A DNA stretch of 64,000 nucleotides from Enterobacter dykesii. Lineage in GTDB: Bacteria; Pseudomonadota; Gammaproteobacteria; Enterobacterales; Enterobacteriaceae. Positions 15,250 through 25,898 of this stretch are shown here, one piece after another; position 1 is the first letter of the stretch; every line of letters begins with the position of its first letter. A model generated the notes under the pieces. The model ran no database searches, was not told the DNA's origin, and saw only the letters and a list, made by a program, of their open reading frames with translations. The stretch lies in the NCBI RefSeq assembly GCF_008364625.2, contig NZ_CP126604.1:4030001-4094000 (forward strand), read 5' to 3'. Both the position numbers and the translations under genes were made by a program.

Positions 15250-15557
15250 GAAAACCTCCAGGTATATTCAGAATTTTTACTGCTACCAGCCCAACAGGGG
15301 CCAGCCAGATGTTGTATCGCCCATCCCAGAGAAAACACATTGTTCAAGAAACGAACAAAAATCGAGTATTCACCGATATTTGGGCAGAAAATTGGATGAT
15401 AGTTTACCAGATTTTGATGGCTTTGTGGTGAGGGGATTCTGGAAATGTGGAAAAAGAGAAGATATATGCATGGATATTGTGGATAACCTGCGCATTATCC
15501 ATAAAAAAACCCGCCGAAGCGGGTTTTTCGCCAATCGTTCTGCGTAAGCAGAATGGA
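15250..15557. other. Intergenic region between sspA and rpsI
   Basis: 308 bases on the path from rpsI to sspA (both minus strand). It holds the rpsI terminator (15505-15528) and presumably the sspA promoter. Apart from these I see no ORF, repeat or RNA gene. Confidence 0.5.
15500..15528 (-). terminator. Terminator after rplM-rpsI
   Basis: AAAAACCCGC-CGAA-GCGGGTTTTT (15505-15528) forms a 10-bp stem with a stable tetraloop and flanking A/T runs, about 30 bases past the rpsI stop on the minus strand. Read from the other side it is equally strong. Confidence 0.88.
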
Positions 15558-15953
<396 letters not shown>

Positions 15954-15965
15954 CTATAATCCCGA

Positions 15966-16481
<516 letters not shown>

Positions 16482-16557
16482 CTACCCCTTCGAATAGCAC
16501 ATGCCGACACATAGAAAGTTTCGGGAAAAAAACCTTCTCGTAACGTGGGGTCGCAAG

Positions 16558-16563
16558 ATTATA
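16558..16563 (-). promoter_or_regulatory. Likely -10 box of the rplM-rpsI promoter
   Basis: A perfect TATAAT on the minus strand about 165 bases before the rplM start, followed by a G/C-rich start region. No good -35 lies 17 bases upstream, so the call rests on the -10 and its position. Confidence 0.5.
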
Positions 16564-16640
16564 GAGAAGTTGAGGTCAAAGATCGACCCTTAAATGTGAT
16601 TTGGAATGGGTTTTTCGGGGGTGAGTGATGTGCGGTCTGG

Positions 16641-16680
16641 TGCCCTCCCCCCCAGCCCCTCTCCCACAGGGAGAGGGTGG
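16641..16680. repeat. C-rich intergenic palindrome next to zapE
   Basis: CCCTCTCCC-ACA-GGGAGAGGG (16657-16677) preceded by a C run, just past the zapE stop. This type of element recurs between genes in Enterobacter and Klebsiella chromosomes and may act as a weak terminator for zapE. The claim of recurrence is from general knowledge; only one copy is seen here. Confidence 0.55.
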
Positions 16681-16683
16681 CAT

Positions 16684-17808
16684 TTATGGCATATGCTCCA
16701 GCTTCAGGTATTCCTCACTCTGCATCTCCTGCAGGCGCGACAGGCAGCGCTGGAACTCAAACTTCAGCCGCTCGCCCTGGTAAATCTCATATAAAGGTAC
16801 CTCGGCGCTGACCACCAGCTTGACGTGCCGCTCATAAAACTCGTCCACCAGCGCAATAAAGCGCCGTGCTTCGCTCTCCATCAGCCGCGTCATCACCGGC
16901 ACGCCCAGCACCATCACGGTGTGGAACAGACGCGAAAGCGCAATATAGTCGTGCTGGCTGCGGGCATCCACGCAGAGCGTCGTAAAGGAGACCGCCAGCG
17001 TTTGGTTTTCGACGCCAAGCGTGGGCAGCGGGCGATGGTTAATCTCAAGTTCCGGAGCGTGCTCGCGTTTTGCTCCCGCCAGAGCCAGCCAGAGTGTATC
17101 CATCTCGCGGGTGGTCTCTGCATTTAACGGCGAAAGCCACAGGTGCGCCTGGGTCAGCGTGCGCAGACGATAATCGACACCTGCATCGACGTTCATGATG
17201 TCGCAGTGCTGCTTGATGGCATCGATGGCGGGCAGGAAGCGTGCCCGCTGCAGGCCGTTGCGGTACAGCTCGTCCGGCGGGATATTCGACGTGGCCACCA
17301 GCGTGATCCCGCGGGCAAAAAGGGCTTTCATCAGGCCGCCTAACAGCATGGCATCGGTGATGTCAGACACAAAAAATTCATCGAAGCAGAGTACGTCCGT
17401 TTCCGCCTTGAACCGGTCGGCCACAATCTCCAGCGGATCGCTTTTGCCCTGCAGTGCGGTCAGCTCTTCATGCACCCGCAGCATAAAACGATGGAAGTGC
17501 AGACGCTGTTTACGTGCGCCAGGCAGGCTCAGATAAAACAGGTCCATCAGCCAGGTTTTTCCACGACCGACCCCGCCCCACATATATAAACCGCGCACCG
17601 GCGCGTGAGCCTGTGGCACTTTTTTACCGAGCAACCGCCCAAACGCCGCCTTTAGCCCGCCGTTCTGTTCGACTTCAGCGGGTTTTGCCGTGAGCTCCTG
17701 ATAAATTATCTCCAGACGGTTTACCGCCTCACGTTGAACGTCGTCAGGCTGATGAGTGCCCTCGTTAAGGGCCAGTTGATAACGCGATGCAGGGGACAGG
17801 TTTTGCAT
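16684..17808 (-). CDS. zapE: Cell division protein ZapE (AFG1-like ATPase)
   Basis: ATPase that associates with the Z-ring and destabilises FtsZ polymers under stress in E. coli. 374 residues. The Walker A motif is GGVGRGKTWL, Walker B is VLCFDEFFV, and sensor-like VATSNIPPDELY follows, as in the AFG1 family. It is transcribed away from zapG, another division-linked gene; their starts are 189 bases apart. Confidence 0.97.
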   Translation of the reverse strand: MQNLSPASRYQLALNEGTHQPDDVQREAVNRLEIIYQELTAKPAEVEQNGGLKAAFGRLLGKKVPQAHAPVRGLYMWGGVGRGKTWLMDLFYLSLPGARKQRLHFHRFMLRVHEELTALQGKSDPLEIVADRFKAETDVLCFDEFFVSDITDAMLLGGLMKALFARGITLVATSNIPPDELYRNGLQRARFLPAIDAIKQHCDIMNVDAGVDYRLRTLTQAHLWLSPLNAETTREMDTLWLALAGAKREHAPELEINHRPLPTLGVENQTLAVSFTTLCVDARSQHDYIALSRLFHTVMVLGVPVMTRLMESEARRFIALVDEFYERHVKLVVSAEVPLYEIYQGERLKFEFQRCLSRLQEMQSEEYLKLEHMP

Positions 17809-17997
17809 AATCTTATTGTTATTCCTTCAATTAACGCTCACCAGCATACGTGACTGATGAAAAAAAGGCCGTTCTACACTACGCGATGATACGTCAGGAT
17901 TCCACTTCTGCAGAAATAGCGGTTATAGTGGCATTATCAGGCACAGGCAGGAGCCGAGCCAACACCCTACGGAACAACAAGACAACGGGAGAAGTTC

Positions 17998-18396
17998 ATG
18001 ACCTGGGAATATGCGCTAATCGGTTTAGTCGTCGGCATCGTCATCGGTGCTGTGGCCATGCGTTTCGGTAATCGCAAATTGCGTCAGCAGCAGTCACTGC
18101 AGTACGAACTGGAAAAGAACAAAGCTGAACTGGAAGAGTATCGTGAAGAGCTAGTCAGCCATTTTGCCCGTAGCGCCGAGCTGCTGGACAACATGGCGAC
18201 CGACTATCGTCAGCTGTATCAACATATGGCAAAAAGCTCCAGCAGCCTGCTGCCGGAAATGACCGCGGAAACCAACCCGTTCCGCAACCGTCTGGCAGAC
18301 TCTGAAGCCGGTAACGATCAGGCGCCCGTTCAGATGCCTCGCGACTATTCCGATGGCGCGTCCGGCCTGCTGCGCGGCGGTGTAAAACGCGATTAA
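17998..18396 (+). CDS. zapG: ZapG (YhcB), inner-membrane protein of division and envelope growth
   Basis: 132-residue single-pass membrane protein (DUF1043). The first 22 residues form the transmembrane helix (YALIGLVVGIVIGAVAM), followed by a cytoplasmic coiled coil and a polar tail. In E. coli YhcB links the divisome, the elongasome and lipid synthesis. The ATG at 17998 has a GGGAG ribosome site. A hairpin terminator follows. Confidence 0.95.
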   Translation: MTWEYALIGLVVGIVIGAVAMRFGNRKLRQQQSLQYELEKNKAELEEYREELVSHFARSAELLDNMATDYRQLYQHMAKSSSSLLPEMTAETNPFRNRLADSEAGNDQAPVQMPRDYSDGASGLLRGGVKRD

Positions 18397-18418
18397 TCGC
18401 ACAACCAGAATTTATTTT

Positions 18419-18446
18419 ACGGGCGCAGCGATTGCGCCCGTCCTTT
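18419..18446 (+). terminator. Hairpin terminator after zapG
   Basis: ACGGGCGCA-GCGAT-TGCGCCCGT (18419-18441) is a 9-bp perfect stem, followed by CCTTT, 22 bases past the zapG stop. Confidence 0.65.
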
Positions 18447-18567
18447 CCTGATGACCCCAGCTATCATTTAGTTAAACACCTCATTGTTCAGCGGTTTAAA
18501 ATTCAATAACATCAACGTGTTTTTAGGGCCGTTTTTCCTTTATTCCAGGTTACGAGAGTCAACATCG

Positions 18568-19935
18568 ATGAAGAAAAAAAACCAGCTGTTGAGCGCTATC
18601 GCGTTAAGTGTCGGGTTATCTCTCTCGGCGTCCGTCCCTGTATTTGCCGCCCTTCCCTCCCAGGTGCCTGGCCAGGCGGCCATTCCAAGCCTCGCGCCTA
18701 TGCTGGAAAAAGTGTTGCCGGCGGTCGTCAGCGTTCAGGTTGAGGGCACCGCAGTACAAAGCCAACGCGTCCCTGAAGAACTGAAAAAATATTTTGGCGA
18801 TGAGTCTCCCGACCAGCAGGCTCAGCCTTTTGAAGGCCTGGGTTCTGGCGTCATTATTGATGCAGCAAAAGGCTATATCCTGACCAACAACCACGTCATC
18901 AGCCAGGCCGATAAAATCAGCGTCCAGCTGAATGATGGCCGTGAATTTGATGCCAAACTGATCGGCGGCGATGACCAGAGCGACATCGCGCTGTTGCAGG
19001 TGCAAAACCCGAGCAATCTGACCCAGATCGCCATCGCGGACTCCGACAAACTGCGCGTCGGCGATTTTGCCGTCGCCGTGGGCAACCCCTTTGGTTTAGG
19101 GCAGACCGCAACTTCCGGGATCGTCTCGGCGCTCGGGCGCAGCGGCCTCAATCTGGAAGGGCTGGAAAACTTTATCCAGACCGATGCCTCCATCAACCGT
19201 GGTAACTCCGGCGGGGCATTGCTCAACCTTAACGGTGAGCTGATTGGGATTAACACGGCGATTCTGGCCCCGGGCGGCGGCAGCATCGGGATCGGTTTTG
19301 CTATCCCCAGCAATATGGCCAAAACCCTGGCGCAGCAGCTGATCCAGTTCGGTGAAATCAAACGCGGGCTGCTGGGTATTAAAGGTATGGAGATGAGCGC
19401 GGATATCGCAAAAGCGTTCAATATCAACGTACAGCGCGGAGCGTTTGTCAGTGAAGTGCTGCCAAACTCCGGCTCGGCAAAAGCGGGCGTAAAATCGGGG
19501 GATGTGATCGTCAGCCTGAACGACAAACCGCTGAACAGCTTTGCAGAACTGTGTTCACGGATTGCCACGACGGAACCTGGCGCCAAAGTGAAGCTGGGCC
19601 TGATACGTGACGGCAAGCCGCTTGACGTTGAAGTGACGCTGGATAAGAGCACCTCATCCTCGGCCAGTGCGGAGCTTATCGCCCCGGCACTGCAGGGGGC
19701 GACGTTGAGCGACGGGCAGCTGAAGGACGGTACGAAAGGCATTAGCATCGACACCGTCGAGAAGAGCAGCCCTGCCGCACAGGCCGGATTGCATCAGGAT
19801 GACGTGATTATCGGTGTAAACCGCAACCGCGTGCAGTCTATTGCCGAACTGCGCAAGGTGCTGGAAACTAAACCGGCAGTTATTGCCCTGCAGGTCATGC
19901 GTGGCAATGAGTCCATCTATATTCTGTTGCGCTAA
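18568..19935 (+). CDS. degQ: Periplasmic serine endoprotease DegQ
   Basis: HtrA-family protease and chaperone for unfolded periplasmic proteins. 455 residues, as in E. coli. A signal peptide ends near residue 27 (PVFA). The catalytic triad is His109, Asp139 and Ser214 (GNSGGAL), followed by two PDZ domains (about 270-360 and 375-455). The start at 18568 gives a normal basic signal peptide; the open frame upstream to 18484 does not. degS follows after 91 bases on the same strand. Confidence 0.98.
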   Translation: MKKKNQLLSAIALSVGLSLSASVPVFAALPSQVPGQAAIPSLAPMLEKVLPAVVSVQVEGTAVQSQRVPEELKKYFGDESPDQQAQPFEGLGSGVIIDAAKGYILTNNHVISQADKISVQLNDGREFDAKLIGGDDQSDIALLQVQNPSNLTQIAIADSDKLRVGDFAVAVGNPFGLGQTATSGIVSALGRSGLNLEGLENFIQTDASINRGNSGGALLNLNGELIGINTAILAPGGGSIGIGFAIPSNMAKTLAQQLIQFGEIKRGLLGIKGMEMSADIAKAFNINVQRGAFVSEVLPNSGSAKAGVKSGDVIVSLNDKPLNSFAELCSRIATTEPGAKVKLGLIRDGKPLDVEVTLDKSTSSSASAELIAPALQGATLSDGQLKDGTKGISIDTVEKSSPAAQAGLHQDDVIIGVNRNRVQSIAELRKVLETKPAVIALQVMRGNESIYILLR

Positions 19936-19946
19936 GCATTTGCGAC

Positions 19947-19976
19947 CCGGACATCACCGCTGCGTGTGATGTCTGG
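19947..19976 (+). repeat. Inverted repeat between degQ and degS
   Basis: CCGGACATCAC (19947-19957) pairs with GTGATGTCTGG (19966-19976), an 11-bp stem with one G-T pair and an 8-base loop. There is no T run, so it may protect or attenuate the degQ message rather than end it. Confidence 0.55.
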
Positions 19977-20026
19977 ATAACTCATGTTATGCTGCAAATC
20001 GTTCCTTTTTTAACGACACGCGCATC

Positions 20027-21094
20027 ATGCTTTTAAAGCTCTTACGTTCTACTGTCATCGGTTTGATTGTCGCTGGCCTGCTGCTGCTGGCGCTGCCGTC
20101 TTTACGTCAGTTCAATAAACTGTCGGCTCCCCAGTTCGATAGCACGGATGAAACGCCGGCCACCTATAACCAGGCCGTTCGCCGTGCCGCACCTGCCGTG
20201 GTTAACGTCTATAACCGCGGCCTGAATACCTCAGCCCATAATCAGCTGGAGATCCGTACCCTCGGCTCCGGCGTGATCATGGACGAGCGCGGCTACATTA
20301 TTACCAACAAGCACGTGATTAACGATGCCGACCAGATCATCGTCGCCCTGCAGGATGGCCGCGTGTTTGAGGCGTTACTCGTTGGCTCTGACAGCCTGAC
20401 CGACCTGGCCGTCCTGAAGATTAACGCCACGGGCGGTTTGCCGGTCATCCCGATCAACCGTAAACGTACCCCGCATATTGGTGACGTCGTACTGGCTATC
20501 GGTAACCCTTACAACCTTGGTCAGACCATCACCCAGGGGATTATCAGCGCGACCGGTCGTATCGGTTTGAACCCCTCCGGGCGGCAGAACTTCCTGCAAA
20601 CCGATGCCTCCATCAACCACGGTAACTCCGGCGGGGCGCTGGTCAACTCGCTGGGCGAGCTGATGGGTATCAATACCCTCTCGTTCGATAAGAGTAACGA
20701 CGGTGAGACGCCAGAAGGGATCGGCTTCGCCATTCCGTTCCAGCTGGCGACCAAAATCATGGATAAGCTGATCCGCGACGGACGCGTGATCCGCGGCTAT
20801 ATCGGTATCGGCGGGCGCGAAATTGCGCCGATGCATACCCAGGGCGGCGGTATCGATCAGATTCAGGGCATCGTGGTTAACGAGGTGGCACCGGGTGGTC
20901 CGGCGGCCAACGCGGGGATTCAGGTAAACGATGTGATTGTGTCGGTCAACGGCACGCCAGCGGTCTCTGCGCTGGAGACGATGGATCAGGTGGCAGAAAT
21001 TCGCCCGGGTTCTATCATCCCGGTTGAGGTCATGCGCAACGATAAGAAACTGACGCTGCACGTGACGATTCAGGAATACCCGGCCACTAACTGA
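20027..21094 (+). CDS. degS: Site-1 protease DegS (sigma-E stress sensor)
   Basis: Inner-membrane-anchored serine protease that cuts RseA when its PDZ domain binds the C-termini of unfolded porins, which starts the sigma-E response. 355 residues. An N-terminal membrane anchor (about 9-28) replaces the cleavable signal of DegQ. The triad is His96, Asp126 and Ser201 (HGNSGGAL), with a single PDZ domain after about residue 255. A two-way terminator separates it from the convergent mdh. Confidence 0.98.
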   Translation: MLLKLLRSTVIGLIVAGLLLLALPSLRQFNKLSAPQFDSTDETPATYNQAVRRAAPAVVNVYNRGLNTSAHNQLEIRTLGSGVIMDERGYIITNKHVINDADQIIVALQDGRVFEALLVGSDSLTDLAVLKINATGGLPVIPINRKRTPHIGDVVLAIGNPYNLGQTITQGIISATGRIGLNPSGRQNFLQTDASINHGNSGGALVNSLGELMGINTLSFDKSNDGETPEGIGFAIPFQLATKIMDKLIRDGRVIRGYIGIGGREIAPMHTQGGGIDQIQGIVVNEVAPGGPAANAGIQVNDVIVSVNGTPAVSALETMDQVAEIRPGSIIPVEVMRNDKKLTLHVTIQEYPATN

Positions 21095-21101
21095 CAGGCA
21101 T

Positions 21102-21133
21102 AAAAAAACGGAGCGATAAGCTCCGTTTTTTTT
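21102..21133. terminator. Two-way terminator between degS and mdh
   Basis: CGGAGC (21109-21114) pairs with GCTCCG (21120-21125), extended by A7 and T8 runs on the two sides. It serves both convergent genes. Confidence 0.88.
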
Positions 21134-21151
21134 ACCGGGAGACGGTTCGTA

Positions 21152-22958
<1,807 letters not shown>

Positions 22959-23333
22959 TCCCCTCTCCCCGTAGCGCCGCTGCGGGGATCGTTCTGCTTC
23001 CGCTGTGTTCTCCCCTCTTTTCTACTGCCCTTCACTTTGACAAATAGTGCTTTTTACCACCTATTAACATTCATCTGGTGAATGCTAAATCAAAAAATCG
23101 CACAAAAAATCAAAAGCTGATATCCATATGATTTTATTAGATATAACCAACAAAAATGAACAAAAAACGCCCAACATTATGCAATTTGGTTATAAAAAAC
23201 AGACTGGTTAACACGTAATAACAAAGGAAACCATTAGCCTGGTATTAATTTTTGCCGTTATTAGTGTATACTTGATTTTGTGATGAGGGTCACGAAACAA
23301 GACCCCACTAAAAAATTCGACGAGGTAAGAATC
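22959..23333. other. Intergenic region between argR and yhcN
   Basis: 375 bases. A 9-bp hairpin (22967-22987, CCCCGTAGC ... GCTGCGGGG) right after the argR stop is probably its terminator although the following T run is poor. The rest is very AT-rich and should hold the yhcN promoter; I see no ORF worth reporting. Confidence 0.5.
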
Positions 23334-23597
23334 ATGAAAATCAAATCAACTGTAGCGGCGCTCAGCGTCCTGTCCGTCCTGTCATTCGGTGCTTTCGCAG
23401 CAGACTCTATCAATGCTGACCAGGCGCAATCCCGCCAGGCAATCGGTACGGTTTCTGTCGGCGCGGTCGGCACATCGCCAATGGACATGCATGAGATGCT
23501 GAACAAAAAAGCGGAAGAACAGGGTGCGTCATCCTATCGCATCATCGAAGCGCGTTCTGGTGACCACTGGCACGCCACCGCTGAGCTGTACAAATAA
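23334..23597 (+). CDS. yhcN: Periplasmic stress protein YhcN (DUF1471)
   Basis: 87-residue secreted protein with a signal peptide ending near residue 22 (GAFAADS) and one DUF1471 (BhsA/McbA-like) domain. E. coli YhcN is linked to peroxide and acid stress. The ATG at 23334 follows an AGGTAAG ribosome site. It closely matches E. coli YhcN, including the C-terminus WHATAELYK. A paralog follows 110 bases later. Confidence 0.95.
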   Translation: MKIKSTVAALSVLSVLSFGAFAADSINADQAQSRQAIGTVSVGAVGTSPMDMHEMLNKKAEEQGASSYRIIEARSGDHWHATAELYK

Positions 23598-23628
23598 GTT
23601 TTAGTGATAACTGAAGACGTAAATCTCC

Positions 23629-23681
23629 ACTCAACGGCACCAGGCATAAAAATAGCGGTTCAACCCTTCTCGCCGTTGAGT
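23629..23681 (+). repeat. Interrupted inverted repeat between the two yhcN genes
   Basis: ACTCAACGGC (23629-23638) and GCCGTTGAGT (23672-23681) are perfect 10-base complements 33 bases apart, with a small GGTT-C-AACC hairpin inside. In RNA this could fold into a two-stem structure just ahead of the second gene's AGGAG site. Confidence 0.5.
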
Positions 23682-23707
23682 AAAAACCCTATTCAGGAGT
23701 AAAGACT

Positions 23708-23974
23708 ATGAAAACCAAATTGATCATCGCAACCCTCGGTCTGGCATCCGTTATCTCTTTCGGCGCGAGCGCGACCGTACAGCAGGTGAATGCCGACCAG
23801 GCACAAAATCTACAGCGTATGGGCAGCGTCTCCGTAACGTCTGTCACCGGTTCACCGATGGATATTCGTCATGAACTTGCCGCCAAAGCTGAAAAAGCAG
23901 GCGCCAGCAGCTATCGCGTCACCGAACTGAATCAGGGTGACCACTGGCATGCAACGGCAGAACTGTATAAATAA
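23708..23974 (+). CDS. YhcN paralog (DUF1471 periplasmic protein)
   Basis: 88-residue protein with a signal peptide (cut near residue 22, GASATV) and one DUF1471 domain. It shares with the upstream yhcN the motifs NADQAQ, GSPMDI/TSPMDM, GASSYR and the end DHWHATAELYK, so the pair arose by tandem duplication. K-12 has only one copy here. An AGGAG ribosome site lies 7-12 bases before the ATG. Its separate role is unknown; related proteins respond to acid, peroxide or metal stress. Confidence 0.92.
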   Translation: MKTKLIIATLGLASVISFGASATVQQVNADQAQNLQRMGSVSVTSVTGSPMDIRHELAAKAEKAGASSYRVTELNQGDHWHATAELYK

Positions 23975-24002
23975 ACCCTCGTCGTATCTCATCATACGAC
24001 TT

Positions 24003-24034
24003 GCCCCTGGCCTCATGGTCAGGGGCTTTTTTCA
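24003..24034 (+). terminator. Terminator after the yhcN pair
   Basis: GCCCCTGGCC-TCAT-GGTCAGGGGC followed by T6: a 10-bp stem with one G-T pair, then a clear T run. It lies just before the convergent yhcO stop. Confidence 0.88.
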
Positions 24035-24035
24035 T

Positions 24036-24308
24036 TCAATGCCGCGCGTTAAAGCGCAGCTGCCCTTCAAGCTCTTCTTCCGCTTCATCGAACAGCAAGA
24101 TCAGCGCGCCAAAACGTCTTCGCAGCTTATCGGGCAAATGGATGAACTCAATTTCCAGCGGTAGCGGCAACAGACTGCCGGTGACCACGTCCCACAGCGT
24201 ATCCAGATTCGTCACGCTTTCCCGTTCAAGATCAAACACCCGGATAAATTCACGGTAGAAGTCTTCCTGACTGTCGATCTCGTCAAAATCAAACGTATAG
24301 GTTTTCAT
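24036..24308 (-). CDS. yhcO: YhcO, barstar-family protein
   Basis: 90-residue acidic protein of the barstar (ribonuclease inhibitor) family, the same length as E. coli YhcO. The barstar-like core is visible as [27 protein letters not shown] and PLEIEFIHL. No barnase-type ribonuclease gene lies near it, so a toxin partner, if any, is elsewhere. It is convergent with the yhcN pair and lies 45 bases downstream of the aldehyde dehydrogenase gene on the same strand. Confidence 0.92.
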   Translation of the reverse strand: MKTYTFDFDEIDSQEDFYREFIRVFDLERESVTNLDTLWDVVTGSLLPLPLEIEFIHLPDKLRRRFGALILLFDEAEEELEGQLRFNARH

Positions 24309-24353
24309 TGCCAGCCACCCAGTCCAGGCGAGCGGCAGATGCCGCCCTGTCTA

Positions 24354-25808
24354 TTATAATCCCCCAATATGCAGGGTTTTAACTTCCAGATACTCTTCCA
24401 GCCCCAGCACGGAGCCCTCTCGTCCAAGGCCTGACTCTTTTACGCCGCCAAAGGGGCCTAGCTCCGTGGAGACAGCGCACTCGTTGATGCCGATCATCCC
24501 GCTCTCGATGGCCTGTGAAACGCGGAAGACCCGTGAGAGATTCAGGGTGTAGAAGTAAGCCGCCAGCCCATAGGGCGTGTTGTTGGCGCGCTGGATGACT
24601 TCATCTTCCGAGGTGAACCGGAAGCACGCCGCCACCGGGCCAAACGTCTCTTCTTCTGCCAGCTTCATGCCCTCATGGCAGTCGCCCAGTACGGTTGGCA
24701 TCCAGAAATTCCCGCCAAGCGGATGAGGCTTACCCCCTGCCAGGATGGTCGCGCCCCGGGCAACGGCATCGTCGACATGCTCACGCACCTTGTTGACCGC
24801 AGAAGGTTCAATCAGCGGCCCGACCACGACCCCGTCTTCAAGACCATTACCCACCTTCAGCGCATTCACCGCATCGGCAAGTTTATTCACAAATTTGTCG
24901 TAGACGGTTTCCTGAATATAAAAACGGTTCACGCTGACGCAGACCTGCCCGGCATTGCGGAACTTGTTGGCGATCGCGCCCTTAACCGCTGCGTCGATGT
25001 CCGCATCCTCAAAAACGATATACGGTGCATTTCCCCCCAGCTCCATCGAGACTTTTTTCATGGTTTCTGCGGCGTTACGCACCAGCGTTTTGCCGACGGA
25101 GGTTGAGCCGGTAAAAGAGATTTTACGTACGTCGCGGCTTGCCATGATCGCATCGCTGATTTCATGCGTATTCCCGGCCACGGCGTTGAGAACACCGTCG
25201 GGCACTCCGGCCTGTTTCGCCAGCGTAAGCAGCGCAAAGGCGCTGAGCGGCGTGTTATTGGCCGGCTTAATTACCCCGGTGCATCCGGCCGCGAGCGCCG
25301 GGCCTAACTTGCGGGTGAGCATGGCCATCGGGAAGTTCCACGGCGTAATCGCCGCGACCACACCAATGGGTTCACGGGTCGCCAGAATGCGTGAGCCGGG
25401 TTTGATCGGCGGAATAATTTCACCGTTTGCCCGTTTGGCCTCTTCGGCAAACCACTGGATAAAGCTGGCGGCGTACTCGACTTCTCCCTCCGCTTCTTTC
25501 AGGGGTTTGCCCTGTTCGGTGGTCATCAACCGCCCGAGCCAGCTTTTATTCTCAATAATCAGTTCGTACCAGCGGTAGAGAATCGCCGAGCGCTCTTTCG
25601 CGGTTTTGGCACGCCATGCAGGGAAGGCCTGGGTAGCCGCTGCGATAGCGTCTTCGGTCTGCGCTTTACCCGCTTTTGCAACTTTAGCAATGACCTCGCC
25701 GGTCGCGGGATTCAGCACATCAAAGGTTGTATCCAGCGTTTTCCAGATTCCGTTGACCAGATAACCGGTCTGAAAAAGGATGTGGTCCTGAAGCGCCTGG
25801 GTCGTCAT
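24354..25808 (-). CDS. GabD-type succinate-semialdehyde dehydrogenase family protein
   Basis: 484-residue NAD(P)-dependent aldehyde dehydrogenase. It aligns along its length with E. coli GabD and oxidises an aldehyde, probably succinate semialdehyde, to the acid. Seen motifs: PWNFPMAM near residue 160, the cofactor loop FTGSTSVGK, the general base in MELGGNAP, the catalytic cysteine in FRNAGQVCVS, and EETFGP. No gabT, gabP or other GABA genes are nearby, and K-12 has no gene between yhcO and aaeB. Its position beside an aromatic-acid efflux operon allows, but does not show, a role with aromatic aldehydes. Confidence 0.88.
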   Translation of the reverse strand: MTTQALQDHILFQTGYLVNGIWKTLDTTFDVLNPATGEVIAKVAKAGKAQTEDAIAAATQAFPAWRAKTAKERSAILYRWYELIIENKSWLGRLMTTEQGKPLKEAEGEVEYAASFIQWFAEEAKRANGEIIPPIKPGSRILATREPIGVVAAITPWNFPMAMLTRKLGPALAAGCTGVIKPANNTPLSAFALLTLAKQAGVPDGVLNAVAGNTHEISDAIMASRDVRKISFTGSTSVGKTLVRNAAETMKKVSMELGGNAPYIVFEDADIDAAVKGAIANKFRNAGQVCVSVNRFYIQETVYDKFVNKLADAVNALKVGNGLEDGVVVGPLIEPSAVNKVREHVDDAVARGATILAGGKPHPLGGNFWMPTVLGDCHEGMKLAEEETFGPVAACFRFTSEDEVIQRANNTPYGLAAYFYTLNLSRVFRVSQAIESGMIGINECAVSTELGPFGGVKESGLGREGSVLGLEEYLEVKTLHIGGL

Positions 25809-25860
25809 GTGTTCTCCCTTTCTGAAATGTAAGAACGTGCTGGAATAAGTATAGCCACAA

Positions 25861-25892
25861 AAAAACCGACGCTTTTGGCGTCGGTTTTTTTA
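25861..25892. terminator. Two-way terminator between aaeB and the aldehyde dehydrogenase gene
   Basis: ACCGACGC-TTTTG-GCGTCGGT (25865-25885) flanked by A and T runs. It ends the aaeXAB transcript on the minus strand before the dehydrogenase gene, so the latter needs its own promoter in the 70 bases at 25809-25880. Confidence 0.85.
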
Positions 25893-25898
25893 CTTCAG

